Below the pieces are notes generated by a model. That model saw nothing but the letters and a program-made list of their open reading frames with translations. It was not told the origin of the DNA and ran no database searches. 64,000 nt of DNA from CAZPRY01 sp964589175 (GTDB lineage: Bacteria; Fidelibacterota; UBA2242): the NCBI GenBank assembly GCA_964589175.1, contig CAZPRY010000013.1, forward strand, positions 29,178 to 93,177, in the 5' to 3' direction. Shown here one piece after another: positions 17,584 through 26,427 of the stretch (positions are counted from its first letter, which is position 1; the number at the start of each line of letters is the position of its first letter). Both the position numbers and the translations under genes were made by a program.

Positions 17584-19263
17584 ATGGGTAAACTATTTAC
17601 TATACAAGAACTACCACCGCAATCGGAGCAAGCTTCCAAGATAAAGCAAATGCTCTCAACCTGGTCCAACCGCGTTCCTCATCATGAATACCGGAACTTC
17701 GGCAGCAAAATCGAGATAACGAAACTTACTCTCCGGCCCTGCTATTCCGTGGTCCTGAAGACGCAATTCGATCAGAGAAATATCGCCGTCAAAAAGGAAC
17801 CCTACAAGGGCGAGCCCCTGCCAAAACGGAAATATCAATATCCGGCCGACGTCGATCTCCGGAGCCAGAACGGCCTGGACAACCGCGATTTCCGTGATGC
17901 CGAAGGCGCTTTTATCATCGACGGCAGTCAATCTGTTGAGACCTGTTCCACTTGCGGCGGACGGAGTAAAATTCGATGCGATGCATGTGGCGGACAGGGC
18001 AGCGTGACCTGCCCCAGTTGTGGCGGCAAAGCAAAATCACGCTGCAGTAACTGTAACGGCAGCGGATCGGCAATGGTCCCCTGCGGCTGCCAGCACGGAC
18101 AGGTATGGGACTATAACATCAATCGCATGGTAAGTTGTGGAACTTGCGGCGGTAAAGGCCAGATTCTCTCCAGTTGTTCATCGTGCGGCGGTCACGGTAC
18201 GATAGCCTGTTCCAAATGCGGCGGCAGCGGTAAAATCACCTGCTCGACCTGCAACGGCCAAGGCAGTATCACCTGTCCGACCTGCAATGGCTACGGTAAA
18301 ATTAAAACATACTACGAGATGCGGCAGCAGCTCCGCTATGATCACGATATCACCACCATGTATTCTTCGAGAATCCGGCAAAATTTCCCGGAGTTCCAAA
18401 TTTTATCGACCGACGAAGGCGGCCTGGAATTATTGAATATAACCGAACCCGAGGTCGATGTCGATGTCGATTCGCTGACGGATTTTGACCTGCTTCATGA
18501 TAAAATTCTAGAAAAAAAGAGCGCCGCTCTGCAGAAAACCGATCAGAAAACCCGTATTGTCTTCCAAAATCTGCAGATACTTCAGTGGAATGTCTATGAC
18601 GTCAGCTATCGTTTCAACGGCCGGGACTACGATTTGCTGGTGCAGGAAAACGGAGACCGCGTTTTTGATAAAGAAGGCCCGATTGCACAGGTCATGAATG
18701 GATATCTGGCCGACGCTCGCAAGGCGCAATCGCGTCGCAGACCATCACACGCCTTGAAGAATGTGAACCTGGCTGCTGAGATGGATCTTTTCGGATTTTT
18801 TAAGGAAATCCACGAACTGCAGGAAAATCTGCAGGAAACGGTCATGGGCCATTACTATTTCGGTATCTGGCCTGCCATCCTGCTGGTGAGCGCGCTCTAC
18901 TATTTTGCCCGCCTGAAAATCTTTCAGGCGCCGTTTCTGCTGCTGCCCGCCTTTCAGAATCTTTTCGATAAATTCGAGCTGCTGCCGAAAATTCACATCC
19001 ACACCATCTCGGTGCTGTTCGTCCTGATCCAGTTATCCTACTTCGCCGAAAGATCTTATCATTACCTGAAGGATAATGTCGGGCCCAACATCCAATCGTT
19101 TCTGCTCCGGGTCTTCGTCGGTTTTTCCCAGGCCCTTCTATTCGGATTATTGTTCGTGGTTGTGATGACTCTGGTCGAGTATTCGGGCCTGATGCTGATA
19201 CCCGATTTCCTGGTAATGTACATCTACAAAGCCGGCGCATGGCTCTTTCAACTGATTTTCTAA
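17584..19263 (+). CDS. membrane protein with nine CxxC (DnaJ-type) zinc motifs
   Basis: A 559-residue protein. Residues 121-234 hold nine CxxC motifs, most in the form CxxCxGxG (for example CGGQGSVTCPSCGG, CNGQGSITCPTCNGYG) plus an extra CGC. This is about twice the four motifs of the DnaJ cysteine-rich domain, and no J domain is present. A mixed alpha/beta region (240-400) follows. The C-terminal 130 residues contain about four membrane segments (GIWPAILLVSALYYF, TISVLFVLIQLSYF, ALLFGLLFVVVMTLV, DFLVMYIYKAGAWLF). The zinc part lacks a signal peptide and is probably cytoplasmic. It might act as a membrane-anchored chaperone-like or protein-binding device. The gene for a second membrane protein starts 13 nt downstream. 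Confidence 0.8.
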   Translation: MGKLFTIQELPPQSEQASKIKQMLSTWSNRVPHHEYRNFGSKIEITKLTLRPCYSVVLKTQFDQRNIAVKKEPYKGEPLPKRKYQYPADVDLRSQNGLDNRDFRDAEGAFIIDGSQSVETCSTCGGRSKIRCDACGGQGSVTCPSCGGKAKSRCSNCNGSGSAMVPCGCQHGQVWDYNINRMVSCGTCGGKGQILSSCSSCGGHGTIACSKCGGSGKITCSTCNGQGSITCPTCNGYGKIKTYYEMRQQLRYDHDITTMYSSRIRQNFPEFQILSTDEGGLELLNITEPEVDVDVDSLTDFDLLHDKILEKKSAALQKTDQKTRIVFQNLQILQWNVYDVSYRFNGRDYDLLVQENGDRVFDKEGPIAQVMNGYLADARKAQSRRRPSHALKNVNLAAEMDLFGFFKEIHELQENLQETVMGHYYFGIWPAILLVSALYYFARLKIFQAPFLLLPAFQNLFDKFELLPKIHIHTISVLFVLIQLSYFAERSYHYLKDNVGPNIQSFLLRVFVGFSQALLFGLLFVVVMTLVEYSGLMLIPDFLVMYIYKAGAWLFQLIF

Positions 19264-19276
19264 CGGGGAGTTGCGA

Positions 19277-19843
19277 ATGACTGCTACACAAAGCGAAGAA
19301 ATGAATAAAAGCGCCATCCTGCTTGTCCTGCGCGCCTGGTTGGGGAGCCTTGTCGGTATTTTCCGTCTGCAAAATCTCAAATGGTTCGCGTTTTATATCT
19401 ATAGCATTCACCTGGGATATTTCGGCTTTACGGAGCTATTCACCGGTTATATCAGCAAAGGATTGCGTTTTTTCCTTTATCCCTGGATCGCCTTTTTCCT
19501 CTATTACCGGATTCATCCGGACAGCCAGTTGCTCCTGCTGATTATTCGGCTGGCGGCCCTGTATTTCGCCGGACATTGGATCCTGCATGCCATTGTGACT
19601 TTTTTCAAGACCTGTACCGGAACTCTGGACGTGACGCCTCACAAACATATTTATGATGAGGATGTCGAATGGCGCGAAATGAGCCACAGCTTCGAGGGTG
19701 AAATCTCGATGGCGATCCTCGCGATAACGCTGATCTATTATCAATATCTTTTTCTGCATTACGAGGATATCCCGGTTGCAGCAGCCATTGTCGACGGTTT
19801 TAAACAGCTCTTGAATTTGATCCCGCATCTCGGTTCCGTCTAA
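19277..19843 (+). CDS. membrane protein partner of the zinc-motif protein
   Basis: A 188-residue integral membrane protein, MTATQSEEMNKSAIL... Start ATG 19277 is preferred to TTG 19271 because GGGGAG sits 6 nt upstream. Four or five hydrophobic segments are visible (about 15-30, 38-55, 68-85, 88-110, 148-165), with a polar loop TPHKHIYDEDVEWREMSHSFEGE between the last two. No family recognised. The 13-nt spacing to the preceding gene argues for one operon and perhaps one complex. Confidence 0.75.
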   Translation: MTATQSEEMNKSAILLVLRAWLGSLVGIFRLQNLKWFAFYIYSIHLGYFGFTELFTGYISKGLRFFLYPWIAFFLYYRIHPDSQLLLLIIRLAALYFAGHWILHAIVTFFKTCTGTLDVTPHKHIYDEDVEWREMSHSFEGEISMAILAITLIYYQYLFLHYEDIPVAAAIVDGFKQLLNLIPHLGSV

Positions 19844-19932
19844 GAAAATATCTCCTGTTTTAAACTTCTTATATCGTAGGACAAACCTCCCTGTTTGTCC
19901 ATTTGTCTTTTTTCCAAACCTCTGAAGTTTAA

Positions 19933-19965
19933 AACCTCCCGGAGGTTCAAAACCTCCGGGAGGTT
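19933..19965. repeat. two adjacent 15-bp palindromes
   Basis: AACCTCCCGGAGGTT (19933-19947) and AACCTCCGGGAGGTT (19951-19965) are separated by three bases and differ only in the loop. Each has a CCTC/GAGG core with a 3-nt loop, as at 28687-28697. A hairpin GGACAAA...TTTGTCC lies at 19879-19900. Confidence 0.7.
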
Positions 19966-20010
19966 GACCATTCCAGAGCCTACGAAACATTAATCGATAA
20001 AGACGATATC

Positions 20011-20283
20011 CAAATCCATGTCCCGGGAACGTCACTCTATGTTGTCAATATGCCTCTCTATGTTGCCGGTAAAGGAATCTATGTCTCATGGACATCACTC
20101 TATGTTGTCAATATGCCAATCTATGTTGCCGGTAAAGGAATCTATGTTTCACGGACGTCACTCTATGTTGTCAAGATGCCTGTCTATGTGCGAAGAATAG
20201 AAATCCATGAACAAAATATCCGAATCTATGTCGCCGAAACCAGTATCCATGCAGGCGGGATACCTGTTTATTTTTCGGATAGG
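20011..20283 (+). repeat. 21-bp in-frame repeat array, about 13 units
   Basis: Thirteen consecutive 21-nt units in one frame encode heptapeptides of the form x[IL]YVxxx (SLYVVNM, PLYVAGK, GIYVSWT, SLYVVNM, PIYVAGK, GIYVSRT). Three units form a 63-bp higher-order repeat that is nearly identical twice (about 20029-20154). Later units drift (EIHEQNI, RIYVAET, SIHAGGI). The array opens the accessory island. Confidence 0.75.
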
Positions 20284-20367
20284 AAGTTCGATCTTCGGAA
20301 ACAGGAAGCGGATGTGCCGGAGCCGGGTGAGGAAGCCGGGCCTGCTTTCCGGAATATCCTTCTATAA
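20050..20367 (+). CDS. possible heptapeptide-repeat protein
   Basis: Frame open from 19933 to the stop at 20365-20367; the first ATG is 20050 (105 residues), without a visible ribosome site. The first two thirds are alternating beta-prone heptapeptides (see the repeat entry); the tail is charged (RKQEADVPEPGEEAGPAF). The periodicity keeps the frame for 13 units, which favours past or present coding. However, the frame reaching 60 residues at 20018-20200 is equally periodic because the DNA repeat length is a multiple of three. No family recognised. Treat as uncertain. Confidence 0.3.
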   Translation: MPLYVAGKGIYVSWTSLYVVNMPIYVAGKGIYVSRTSLYVVKMPVYVRRIEIHEQNIRIYVAETSIHAGGIPVYFSDRKFDLRKQEADVPEPGEEAGPAFRNILL

Positions 20368-20825
20368 GTTTCGATTGACATTACTCGTTTTACTTCGTAG
20401 AATTCATACAAATGCAGCAGATCACGGCCACAGCGAAAAGCCAGGGTTTAGGAGCGAGTGCTTTACCGGCCGAATTTATCAGAACAGTTCAGCGGGATAT
20501 GCGACTGAAATACATACCCCTTTCAGCAAACAAAAATTGGGGAAGATTGTCAAGCCCATCGATGCGACAAGGCATCACCGATAAGAAAAATAAACGTTCC
20601 GAAATTTCGGGACGTATATCATGCCAAATTGGACGGATATACGAAATGCGTTGTTACAATAGTTGTATGCTAGTGTAAAAATTCCGCACTGACAGCATAT
20701 TGGTGGAGAATTTGAATATTATAAAGCGGAATTTAGCTCATTGACAGGTTGGTGCGAAATTAGAGGAATTTATTTTGTTTTTTTTCTTTCCCCCCGCAAA
20801 AAAAAGTAAAAGGAACCCAGCCCAC
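20368..20825. other. noncoding left margin of the restriction island
   Basis: About 460 nt without convincing genes. It includes a 20-bp near-perfect palindrome at 20595-20614 (CGTTCC GAAA TTTC GGGACG) and a C-run/A-run segment near 20790-20810. Base composition becomes visibly AT-richer here. Confidence 0.5.
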
Positions 20826-20893
20826 ATTGCAGCACATTTCCAAGCCCCCACGTGCCAACGCACGAAACCAAAGGCTTGCAGAAGAGCTGCAAT
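20826..20893 (+). repeat. structured repeat, copy A (upstream of hsdR)
   Basis: Outer stem ATTGCAGC (20826-20833) with GCTGCAAT (20886-20893); inner stem CAAGCC (20841-20846) with GGCTTG (20873-20878); loop contains CGCACGAAACCAAA. Copy B at 28073-28137 has the same loop words and layout but different, still complementary, stem bases. Located 108 nt upstream of hsdR. Confidence 0.7.
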
Positions 20894-21001
20894 TTTACCT
20901 ACACACCCCGTTGAAATAGCAATATTTTGTGTGAATGATCATGGATTAGAAAAATGAAAAACTAAGGCGATTTTTAGTAATTTGCGTGATTTAATTTCAA
21001 C

Positions 21002-24000
21002 ATGACAAAAGAAAAAGAAATAGAACAAAAATTCATAAGTAAACTTTCCGACCTCAAGTATACTTATCGCGAAGATATTCGGAACAGGGACAGCCTTGAA
21101 AAGAATTTTCGGGAAAAATTTCAGAAACTCAACAGAGTCAATTTAACTGATTCGGAATTTGAACGGTTACTTGATGAAATCATCAATCCTGATGTCTTCG
21201 ACTCGGCAAAAATGCTGCGTGAACGCAACACTTTCGAGCGCGAAGACGGAACGCCACTGCAATATACGCTGGTAAACATTAAAGACTGGTGCAAGAACGA
21301 TTTCGAGGTTATCAACCAATTACGGATAAATACTAACTACAGCCACCAACGCTATGATGTTATTTTGCTAATAAACGGCGTTCCGGTCGTACAGATTGAG
21401 TTAAAAACCTTAGACGTAAGCCCACGCAAGGCAATGCAGCAAATTGTGGACTATAAAAATAACCGTGGAAATGGTTATTCAAATACACTGCTCTGTTTCA
21501 TGCAGATGTTCATCGTGAGCAACCGGTCAAACACCTATTACTTTGCTAACAATAATAATCAGCACTTCGCTTTTAATGCCGATGAACAATTTTTGCCTGT
21601 TTACCAGTTTGCGGAGAGAGATAATAAAAAAGTTGCTCATTTAGATGATTTTACTGAAAAGTTCCTGCCTAAATGTAAACTCGGCGAGATGATCAGCCGC
21701 TACATGGTCCTGGTAGCCAGCGAACAAAAAATGATGGTGATGCGGCCTTATCAAATCTACGCGGTGGAATCAATTGTTGATTGTATTCACGAAAACCGGG
21801 CCAATGGTTACATTTGGCATACGACAGGCAGCGGAAAAACACTGACCTCTTTCAAGGCTTCAACGCTGTTAAAAGATAATCCCGACATTGAAAAGTGTCT
21901 GTTCGTGGTTGACCGGAAAGACCTCGACAAACAGACGCGTGAAGAATTCAACAAATTTCAGAAAGGATGTGTCGAAGCCAATACCAATACTTATACTCTG
22001 GTACAGCGATTACTTTCGGAAGAATACGCCGACAAGGTAATCGTATCCACTATTCAAAAACTTGGATTGGCTTTAGACGAAAATAGTAAACGAAACATAT
22101 CCAGGAAAGAAAAAAGAAAACTGACATATAAAGAACAGCTTGAACCACTGAGTGACAAGCGTATCGTTATTATTTTCGATGAATGTCACCGTTCCCAGTT
22201 TGGGGAAAACCATAAAGCAATAAAAGAATTCTTTCCAAAAGCACAATTATTTGGATTTACTGGAACACCCATTTTTGACGATAATGCAACCTATAAAAAA
22301 ATAGATGGTCAGGAAGCTTCATACAATACGACAGAGGACATTTTCCAAAAGCGTTTGCATGCTTACACTATAACTCATGCTATTGACGATAAAAATGTGC
22401 TTCGTTTCCACGTTGATTATTTTAAACCCGATGGTAATGTAAAAACCAAGCCCGGTGAAGGAATTGCGCAACAGGCAGTAGCTGAAGCTATATTGAATAA
22501 ACACGAAGCAGCAACTAACCACCGCCGTTTTAATGCAATTCTGGCAACATCATCCATCAATGATGCAATAAGTTATTATCAGCTGTTTAAAGAAATTCAG
22601 AATAAACGGCTGGCTGACGATGAAAATTACAATACTTTAAATATTGCCTGCGTGTTCTCACCTCCCATAATTCCCGGAAAAAATGGAACCAACGCTAAAA
22701 ATACTGCCGACATCAGACAAATTCAGGAGGATTTACCCCAGGAAAGAGCGGACAATCAGGTTGAGCCCGAAAAAAAGAAGAAGGCGTTGAAAGGCATCAT
22801 TGCCGATTATAATAAACTTTACAAAACCAATCACCGGTTTGATGAATTCGATTTGTATTATCAGGACGTTCAGCAGCGCATCAAAGACCAGAAATACAGC
22901 AATAATGATTATTCACAAGAGAATAAAATCGACATTGTCATTGTGGTAGATATGCTGCTGACCGGTTTTGATTCGAAATATTTAAACACCCTGTATGTGG
23001 ATAAAAACCTGAAATTCCATGGGTTAATTCAGGCGTTTTCGCGGACTAACCGAATTCTGAACGATACCAAACCCTATGGAAATATTCTCGACTTTCGCCA
23101 GCAACAGAATGAGGTCGATAAAGCGATTGCCCTATTCTCAGGCGAAGAGATAGCAAAAGCCAAAGAAATCTGGCTGGTGGATCCGGCTCCGGTGGTTATT
23201 GAAAAATACCAGAAATCAGTCGCAGCATTGGGCAACTTTATGCAGACAAGCAACCTTGTCTGCGAACCGCAGGAAGTGTATAACTTGAAAGGCGACGCCG
23301 CACGGATTAATTTCATTAATCGGTTTAAGGAAGTACAACGGCTGAAAACGCAACTAGATCAATATACCGATCTGACCGATGAACAAAAAGCAACAATTGA
23401 AGAACTTATCCCTGAAGATAAATTGCGCTCCTTCCGCAGCTCTTACCTGGAAATGGCGAAACAGTTTAAAGCAAAACAACAGAAAGAAGGCGATAAGGCC
23501 AGCCCTGATATACAGCAACTGGATTTTGAATTTATACTCTTTGCGTCGGCTTTAATTGACTACGACTACATCATGAAACTGATTTCCCGCTTTACCCAAA
23601 GCAAGCCAAGCAAACAGAAAATGACCCGTGAGCAGATCATCAACCTACTTTGCTCCAGCGCCAACCTGTTGGATGAACGTGAGGACATCACCGACTTTAT
23701 CAATAGCTTAGATACAAGCATTGGCAGAAGCGTAAAGGAAATAGAACAAGGCTACCAGGTTTTTAAAGCCGAAAAATTGGCACAGGAAATACAACAAACC
23801 GCCGAAAAGCATGGCCTTGAAACCGTTGCACTGAATACCTTTATTGATGGTATTTTAGACCGCATGATATTCGATGGCGAGAAACTGAACGATCTGATGG
23901 CGCCGTTGGATCTGGGCTGGAAAGCCCGCACCCAAAAAGAACTGGCACTCATGGAAGATCTTGTGCCCATCTTAAAAAAACTGGCCCAGGGACGCGAAAT

Positions 24001-24025
24001 TTCAGGACTGGAAGCGTATGAATAA
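21002..24025 (+). CDS. hsdR: type I restriction enzyme, R subunit
   Basis: A 1007-residue HsdR, the translocating nuclease subunit of a type I restriction-modification complex. N-terminal endonuclease core: Asp119 in RYDVILL and Glu133-x-Lys135 in QIELKT (D...ExK). The helicase motor has Walker A TTGSGKT (about 275-281), the DEAD-like motif DECHRSQFGE (about 391) and FTGTPIF, then helicase domain 2 with VVDMLLTGFDSKYLNTLYVDK and the QAFSRTNR motif. The C-terminal helical part docks on the methylase core. Sequence style resembles the EcoR124-like (type IC) group. Overlaps hsdS by 8 nt. Codons are clearly AT-richer than in flanking genes, indicating acquisition. Confidence 0.96.
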   Translation: MTKEKEIEQKFISKLSDLKYTYREDIRNRDSLEKNFREKFQKLNRVNLTDSEFERLLDEIINPDVFDSAKMLRERNTFEREDGTPLQYTLVNIKDWCKNDFEVINQLRINTNYSHQRYDVILLINGVPVVQIELKTLDVSPRKAMQQIVDYKNNRGNGYSNTLLCFMQMFIVSNRSNTYYFANNNNQHFAFNADEQFLPVYQFAERDNKKVAHLDDFTEKFLPKCKLGEMISRYMVLVASEQKMMVMRPYQIYAVESIVDCIHENRANGYIWHTTGSGKTLTSFKASTLLKDNPDIEKCLFVVDRKDLDKQTREEFNKFQKGCVEANTNTYTLVQRLLSEEYADKVIVSTIQKLGLALDENSKRNISRKEKRKLTYKEQLEPLSDKRIVIIFDECHRSQFGENHKAIKEFFPKAQLFGFTGTPIFDDNATYKKIDGQEASYNTTEDIFQKRLHAYTITHAIDDKNVLRFHVDYFKPDGNVKTKPGEGIAQQAVAEAILNKHEAATNHRRFNAILATSSINDAISYYQLFKEIQNKRLADDENYNTLNIACVFSPPIIPGKNGTNAKNTADIRQIQEDLPQERADNQVEPEKKKKALKGIIADYNKLYKTNHRFDEFDLYYQDVQQRIKDQKYSNNDYSQENKIDIVIVVDMLLTGFDSKYLNTLYVDKNLKFHGLIQAFSRTNRILNDTKPYGNILDFRQQQNEVDKAIALFSGEEIAKAKEIWLVDPAPVVIEKYQKSVAALGNFMQTSNLVCEPQEVYNLKGDAARINFINRFKEVQRLKTQLDQYTDLTDEQKATIEELIPEDKLRSFRSSYLEMAKQFKAKQQKEGDKASPDIQQLDFEFILFASALIDYDYIMKLISRFTQSKPSKQKMTREQIINLLCSSANLLDEREDITDFINSLDTSIGRSVKEIEQGYQVFKAEKLAQEIQQTAEKHGLETVALNTFIDGILDRMIFDGEKLNDLMAPLDLGWKARTQKELALMEDLVPILKKLAQGREISGLEAYE

Positions 24026-25280
24026 AACAAATAACACTAGAATACTGCCTGAGTTGCGGTTTCCCGAATTTATGGATGCTGAGGAATGGGATGAAAAAAA
24101 ACTTAACGAAGTCTGTAAAATAAATCCTTCAATCAGTAAGTTACCAGAATTCTTTGTTTACATAGACCTAGAATCAGTTGAAGCAGGAGTTTTGTTGCAG
24201 AAAAAAATTATAGCTCTTGAATCTGCACCAAGCAGAGCACAAAGACTATTAAAGGCCAGTGATATTATTTACCAGACAGTAAGACCATATCAAAAGAATA
24301 ATTATTTTTTTCAAAAAAAAGAAGACATTGAATATGTCGCTTCTACCGGTTATGCACAATTAAGAGCATTTGAATCTAAAATGTACTTATTCCAGTACCT
24401 GCATAATGATTTATTTGTAAGCAAAGTATTGGCAAAATGTACGGGTTCTAATTATCCGGCTATTAATTCTAGCGATTTATCTGAAATATCTATTGAAATC
24501 CCAAAACCAGATGAGCAACAAAAAATAGCCGATTTTCTTTCTTCACTTGACGAATTAATCACTGCCCAAAACCAAAAACTCGAAGCCCTCCAGGCCCATA
24601 AAAAAGGCCTGCTGCAAAACCTTTTCCCGGCCGATGGGGAAACTTTGCCTTTATTACGGTTTAAGGAATTTGAGGATGACGGAGATTGGAAAATATATAC
24701 AATTGGTGATAAAGCAAATTTGCTTTCAGGCTTCCCCTTTAAAAGTTCAGAAATATCGGAAGATTCAAAAGGTACTCCTTTATTGAGGGGGATAAATATT
24801 ACCGAAGGAACTATTCGACATAGCCAAGATATTGATAGATTTTTCCTTGGAGAAATAAACGATTTAAAAAAATACATATTACAAATCAATGATTTAGTAA
24901 TCGGCATGGATGGATCGAAAGTAGGTAAGAATTCAGCATTGATTACAGAAGAAGATTCTGGCTCATTACTCATTCAACGTGTAGCAAGATTGAGAGCAAA
25001 AAACAAAGAAACAATTAAATTTATCTTTCATCATATAAATTCAACTAAGTTTCATTCTTATGTTGATAGAATTAATACCAGTAGTGGTATTCCTCATATA
25101 AGTGCAAAACAAATTAATGATTTTGAGATTTATTTTCCTGAAAATCCGAAAGAGCAACAAAAAATTGCCGATTGCCTTACTTCCATTGACGAATTAATCA
25201 CCACCCAAAATCTAAAACTCGAAACTCTAAAAAAACACAAAAAGGGTTTAATGCAACAGTTATTTCCAAATACAATATAG
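24018..25280 (+). CDS. hsdS: type I restriction enzyme, specificity subunit
   Basis: A 420-residue HsdS, which recognises the bipartite DNA target. Two target-recognition domains (about 10-165 and 215-365) are each followed by a conserved helical spacer, EQQKIADFLSSLDELIT...KKGLLQNLFP (about 166-205) and EQQKIADCLTSIDELIT...KKGLMQQLFP (about 375-418). The two spacers are also similar in DNA (about 24511-24640 and 25150-25270), so homologous exchange of recognition domains is possible. No inverted extra hsdS copy is seen here. The start overlaps the end of hsdR, a sign of coupled translation. Recognition sequence cannot be predicted by eye. Confidence 0.95.
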   Translation: MNKTNNTRILPELRFPEFMDAEEWDEKKLNEVCKINPSISKLPEFFVYIDLESVEAGVLLQKKIIALESAPSRAQRLLKASDIIYQTVRPYQKNNYFFQKKEDIEYVASTGYAQLRAFESKMYLFQYLHNDLFVSKVLAKCTGSNYPAINSSDLSEISIEIPKPDEQQKIADFLSSLDELITAQNQKLEALQAHKKGLLQNLFPADGETLPLLRFKEFEDDGDWKIYTIGDKANLLSGFPFKSSEISEDSKGTPLLRGINITEGTIRHSQDIDRFFLGEINDLKKYILQINDLVIGMDGSKVGKNSALITEEDSGSLLIQRVARLRAKNKETIKFIFHHINSTKFHSYVDRINTSSGIPHISAKQINDFEIYFPENPKEQQKIADCLTSIDELITTQNLKLETLKKHKKGLMQQLFPNTI

Positions 25281-25287
25281 TTAACAA

Positions 25288-26421
25288 ATGGGTAAACAGA
25301 AAAAAATATTAGAATCGCTGGCTTCTCAACTTATCGAACTGGATAAAAACATAATCCTGATTTATGCTTTTAACACAATCGGTAAAACAAGATTATCCGT
25401 TGCATATAAAGACATAACCAAGGATAAAAAAAGCGGCAATCATGCCGGCGTTTATTATAATGCCTACAGTGAAGATCTGTTTATTTGGGATAACGACGAA
25501 GATAACGATGGCGCCAACGTCAAATTAAATATTCATAAAAGCAGTCTTAATCAGTATCATACATTATTAGATGAAAACAACTTAAGAGACAAGCTGGGAT
25601 CATACAAACCAAAATATGATTTTCAATTTAACTATTATAACAATACAGCTGAAGGCATAGAATCAGTACAGTTTTTCCTTGAAAAGGAAAAAGACAAGAA
25701 AAGCAAGAAAGCTTTAAAAGATGATGAAATTTCGGATGCTCCCATAAAAATTTCCAGAGGTGAAGAACAAATATTTATGTGGTGCTTTTTTCTCACATTA
25801 TTTGATATTGAAGGCTGGACGGGTGAAGGAAAACAATCCGGTCATTTTTTCATTGACGATCCTGTTTCAAGTCTGGATGACCACAATATTTTTGTCACGG
25901 CTTCTTCAGTAATGGAATTAATTGACCGACATTACAAAACAAGAAAAATTATCATTACGACTCATCATATTGGATTTATATCAATTCTCTCCGACTGGCT
26001 CAAAAAAGGAGAAAAGGCAGATTCCTATAAAAAAGACATCCAGATATACATCTTGAAGAAAAAAGCAGATGAGATTAAATTTGCCAGCCCAAAAAGTGAA
26101 GTGCTTTTATATCATCTGGAGCTTCTTCAAACTTTAAAGAATGCCATTGATTCCGACTCACTTTATGCCTATCATTTCGCAATACTGCGTCAGGTATTAG
26201 AAAACATCAGCTCGTTTCTTGGTGTGGGTCGAATCGCCTATGTACTGGAAAAAATTGGGTATGATGACAGCGAGGACATTTCGCGAATAGTAAATACCAT
26301 GTCACATAAGAATGTTTTTCGCTATGAGGCGAAAGAATTAGTACCTGACAATGAGCAGTTATTTAAAGAAATTTTTGAACGGATACAGAATAAATACACT
26401 TTTGAATTGCACACTGGGTAA
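25288..26421 (+). CDS. ABC-type ATPase embedded in the type I R-M operon
   Basis: A 377-residue ATPase resembling the AAA_13/RloC-PrrC-like family, but short. Walker A is degenerate (AFNTIGKT, residues 27-34). Signature-like ISRGEEQIFMW lies near 160, Walker B plus D-loop HFFIDDPVSSLDDHN near 187-201, and H-loop IIITTHHIGF near 228. There is no long coiled coil or zinc hook and no clear anticodon-nuclease or TOPRIM domain. The C-terminal 80 residues (LRQVLENISSFLG...MSHKNVFRYE) are like those in RM-linked ATPases. It sits 7 nt after hsdS and 6 nt before hsdM, so it is expressed with the methylase. An added antiviral or control role is likely but unproven. Confidence 0.75.
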   Translation: MGKQKKILESLASQLIELDKNIILIYAFNTIGKTRLSVAYKDITKDKKSGNHAGVYYNAYSEDLFIWDNDEDNDGANVKLNIHKSSLNQYHTLLDENNLRDKLGSYKPKYDFQFNYYNNTAEGIESVQFFLEKEKDKKSKKALKDDEISDAPIKISRGEEQIFMWCFFLTLFDIEGWTGEGKQSGHFFIDDPVSSLDDHNIFVTASSVMELIDRHYKTRKIIITTHHIGFISILSDWLKKGEKADSYKKDIQIYILKKKADEIKFASPKSEVLLYHLELLQTLKNAIDSDSLYAYHFAILRQVLENISSFLGVGRIAYVLEKIGYDDSEDISRIVNTMSHKNVFRYEAKELVPDNEQLFKEIFERIQNKYTFELHTG

Positions 26422-26427
26422 ATAATT

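Noticed and set aside
20011..20283. 21-bp repeats as a CRISPR-like array
   Set aside because: No spacers; the unit length is a multiple of three and keeps one reading frame.
20412..20957. Short plus-strand frames at the left margin of the island
   Set aside because: No ribosome sites, low-complexity starts (FFFF, KKSK) and overlap with palindromes and structured repeat A.
24511..25270. Similar DNA segments within hsdS as a mobile repeat
   Set aside because: They encode the normal conserved spacer helices after each target-recognition domain.
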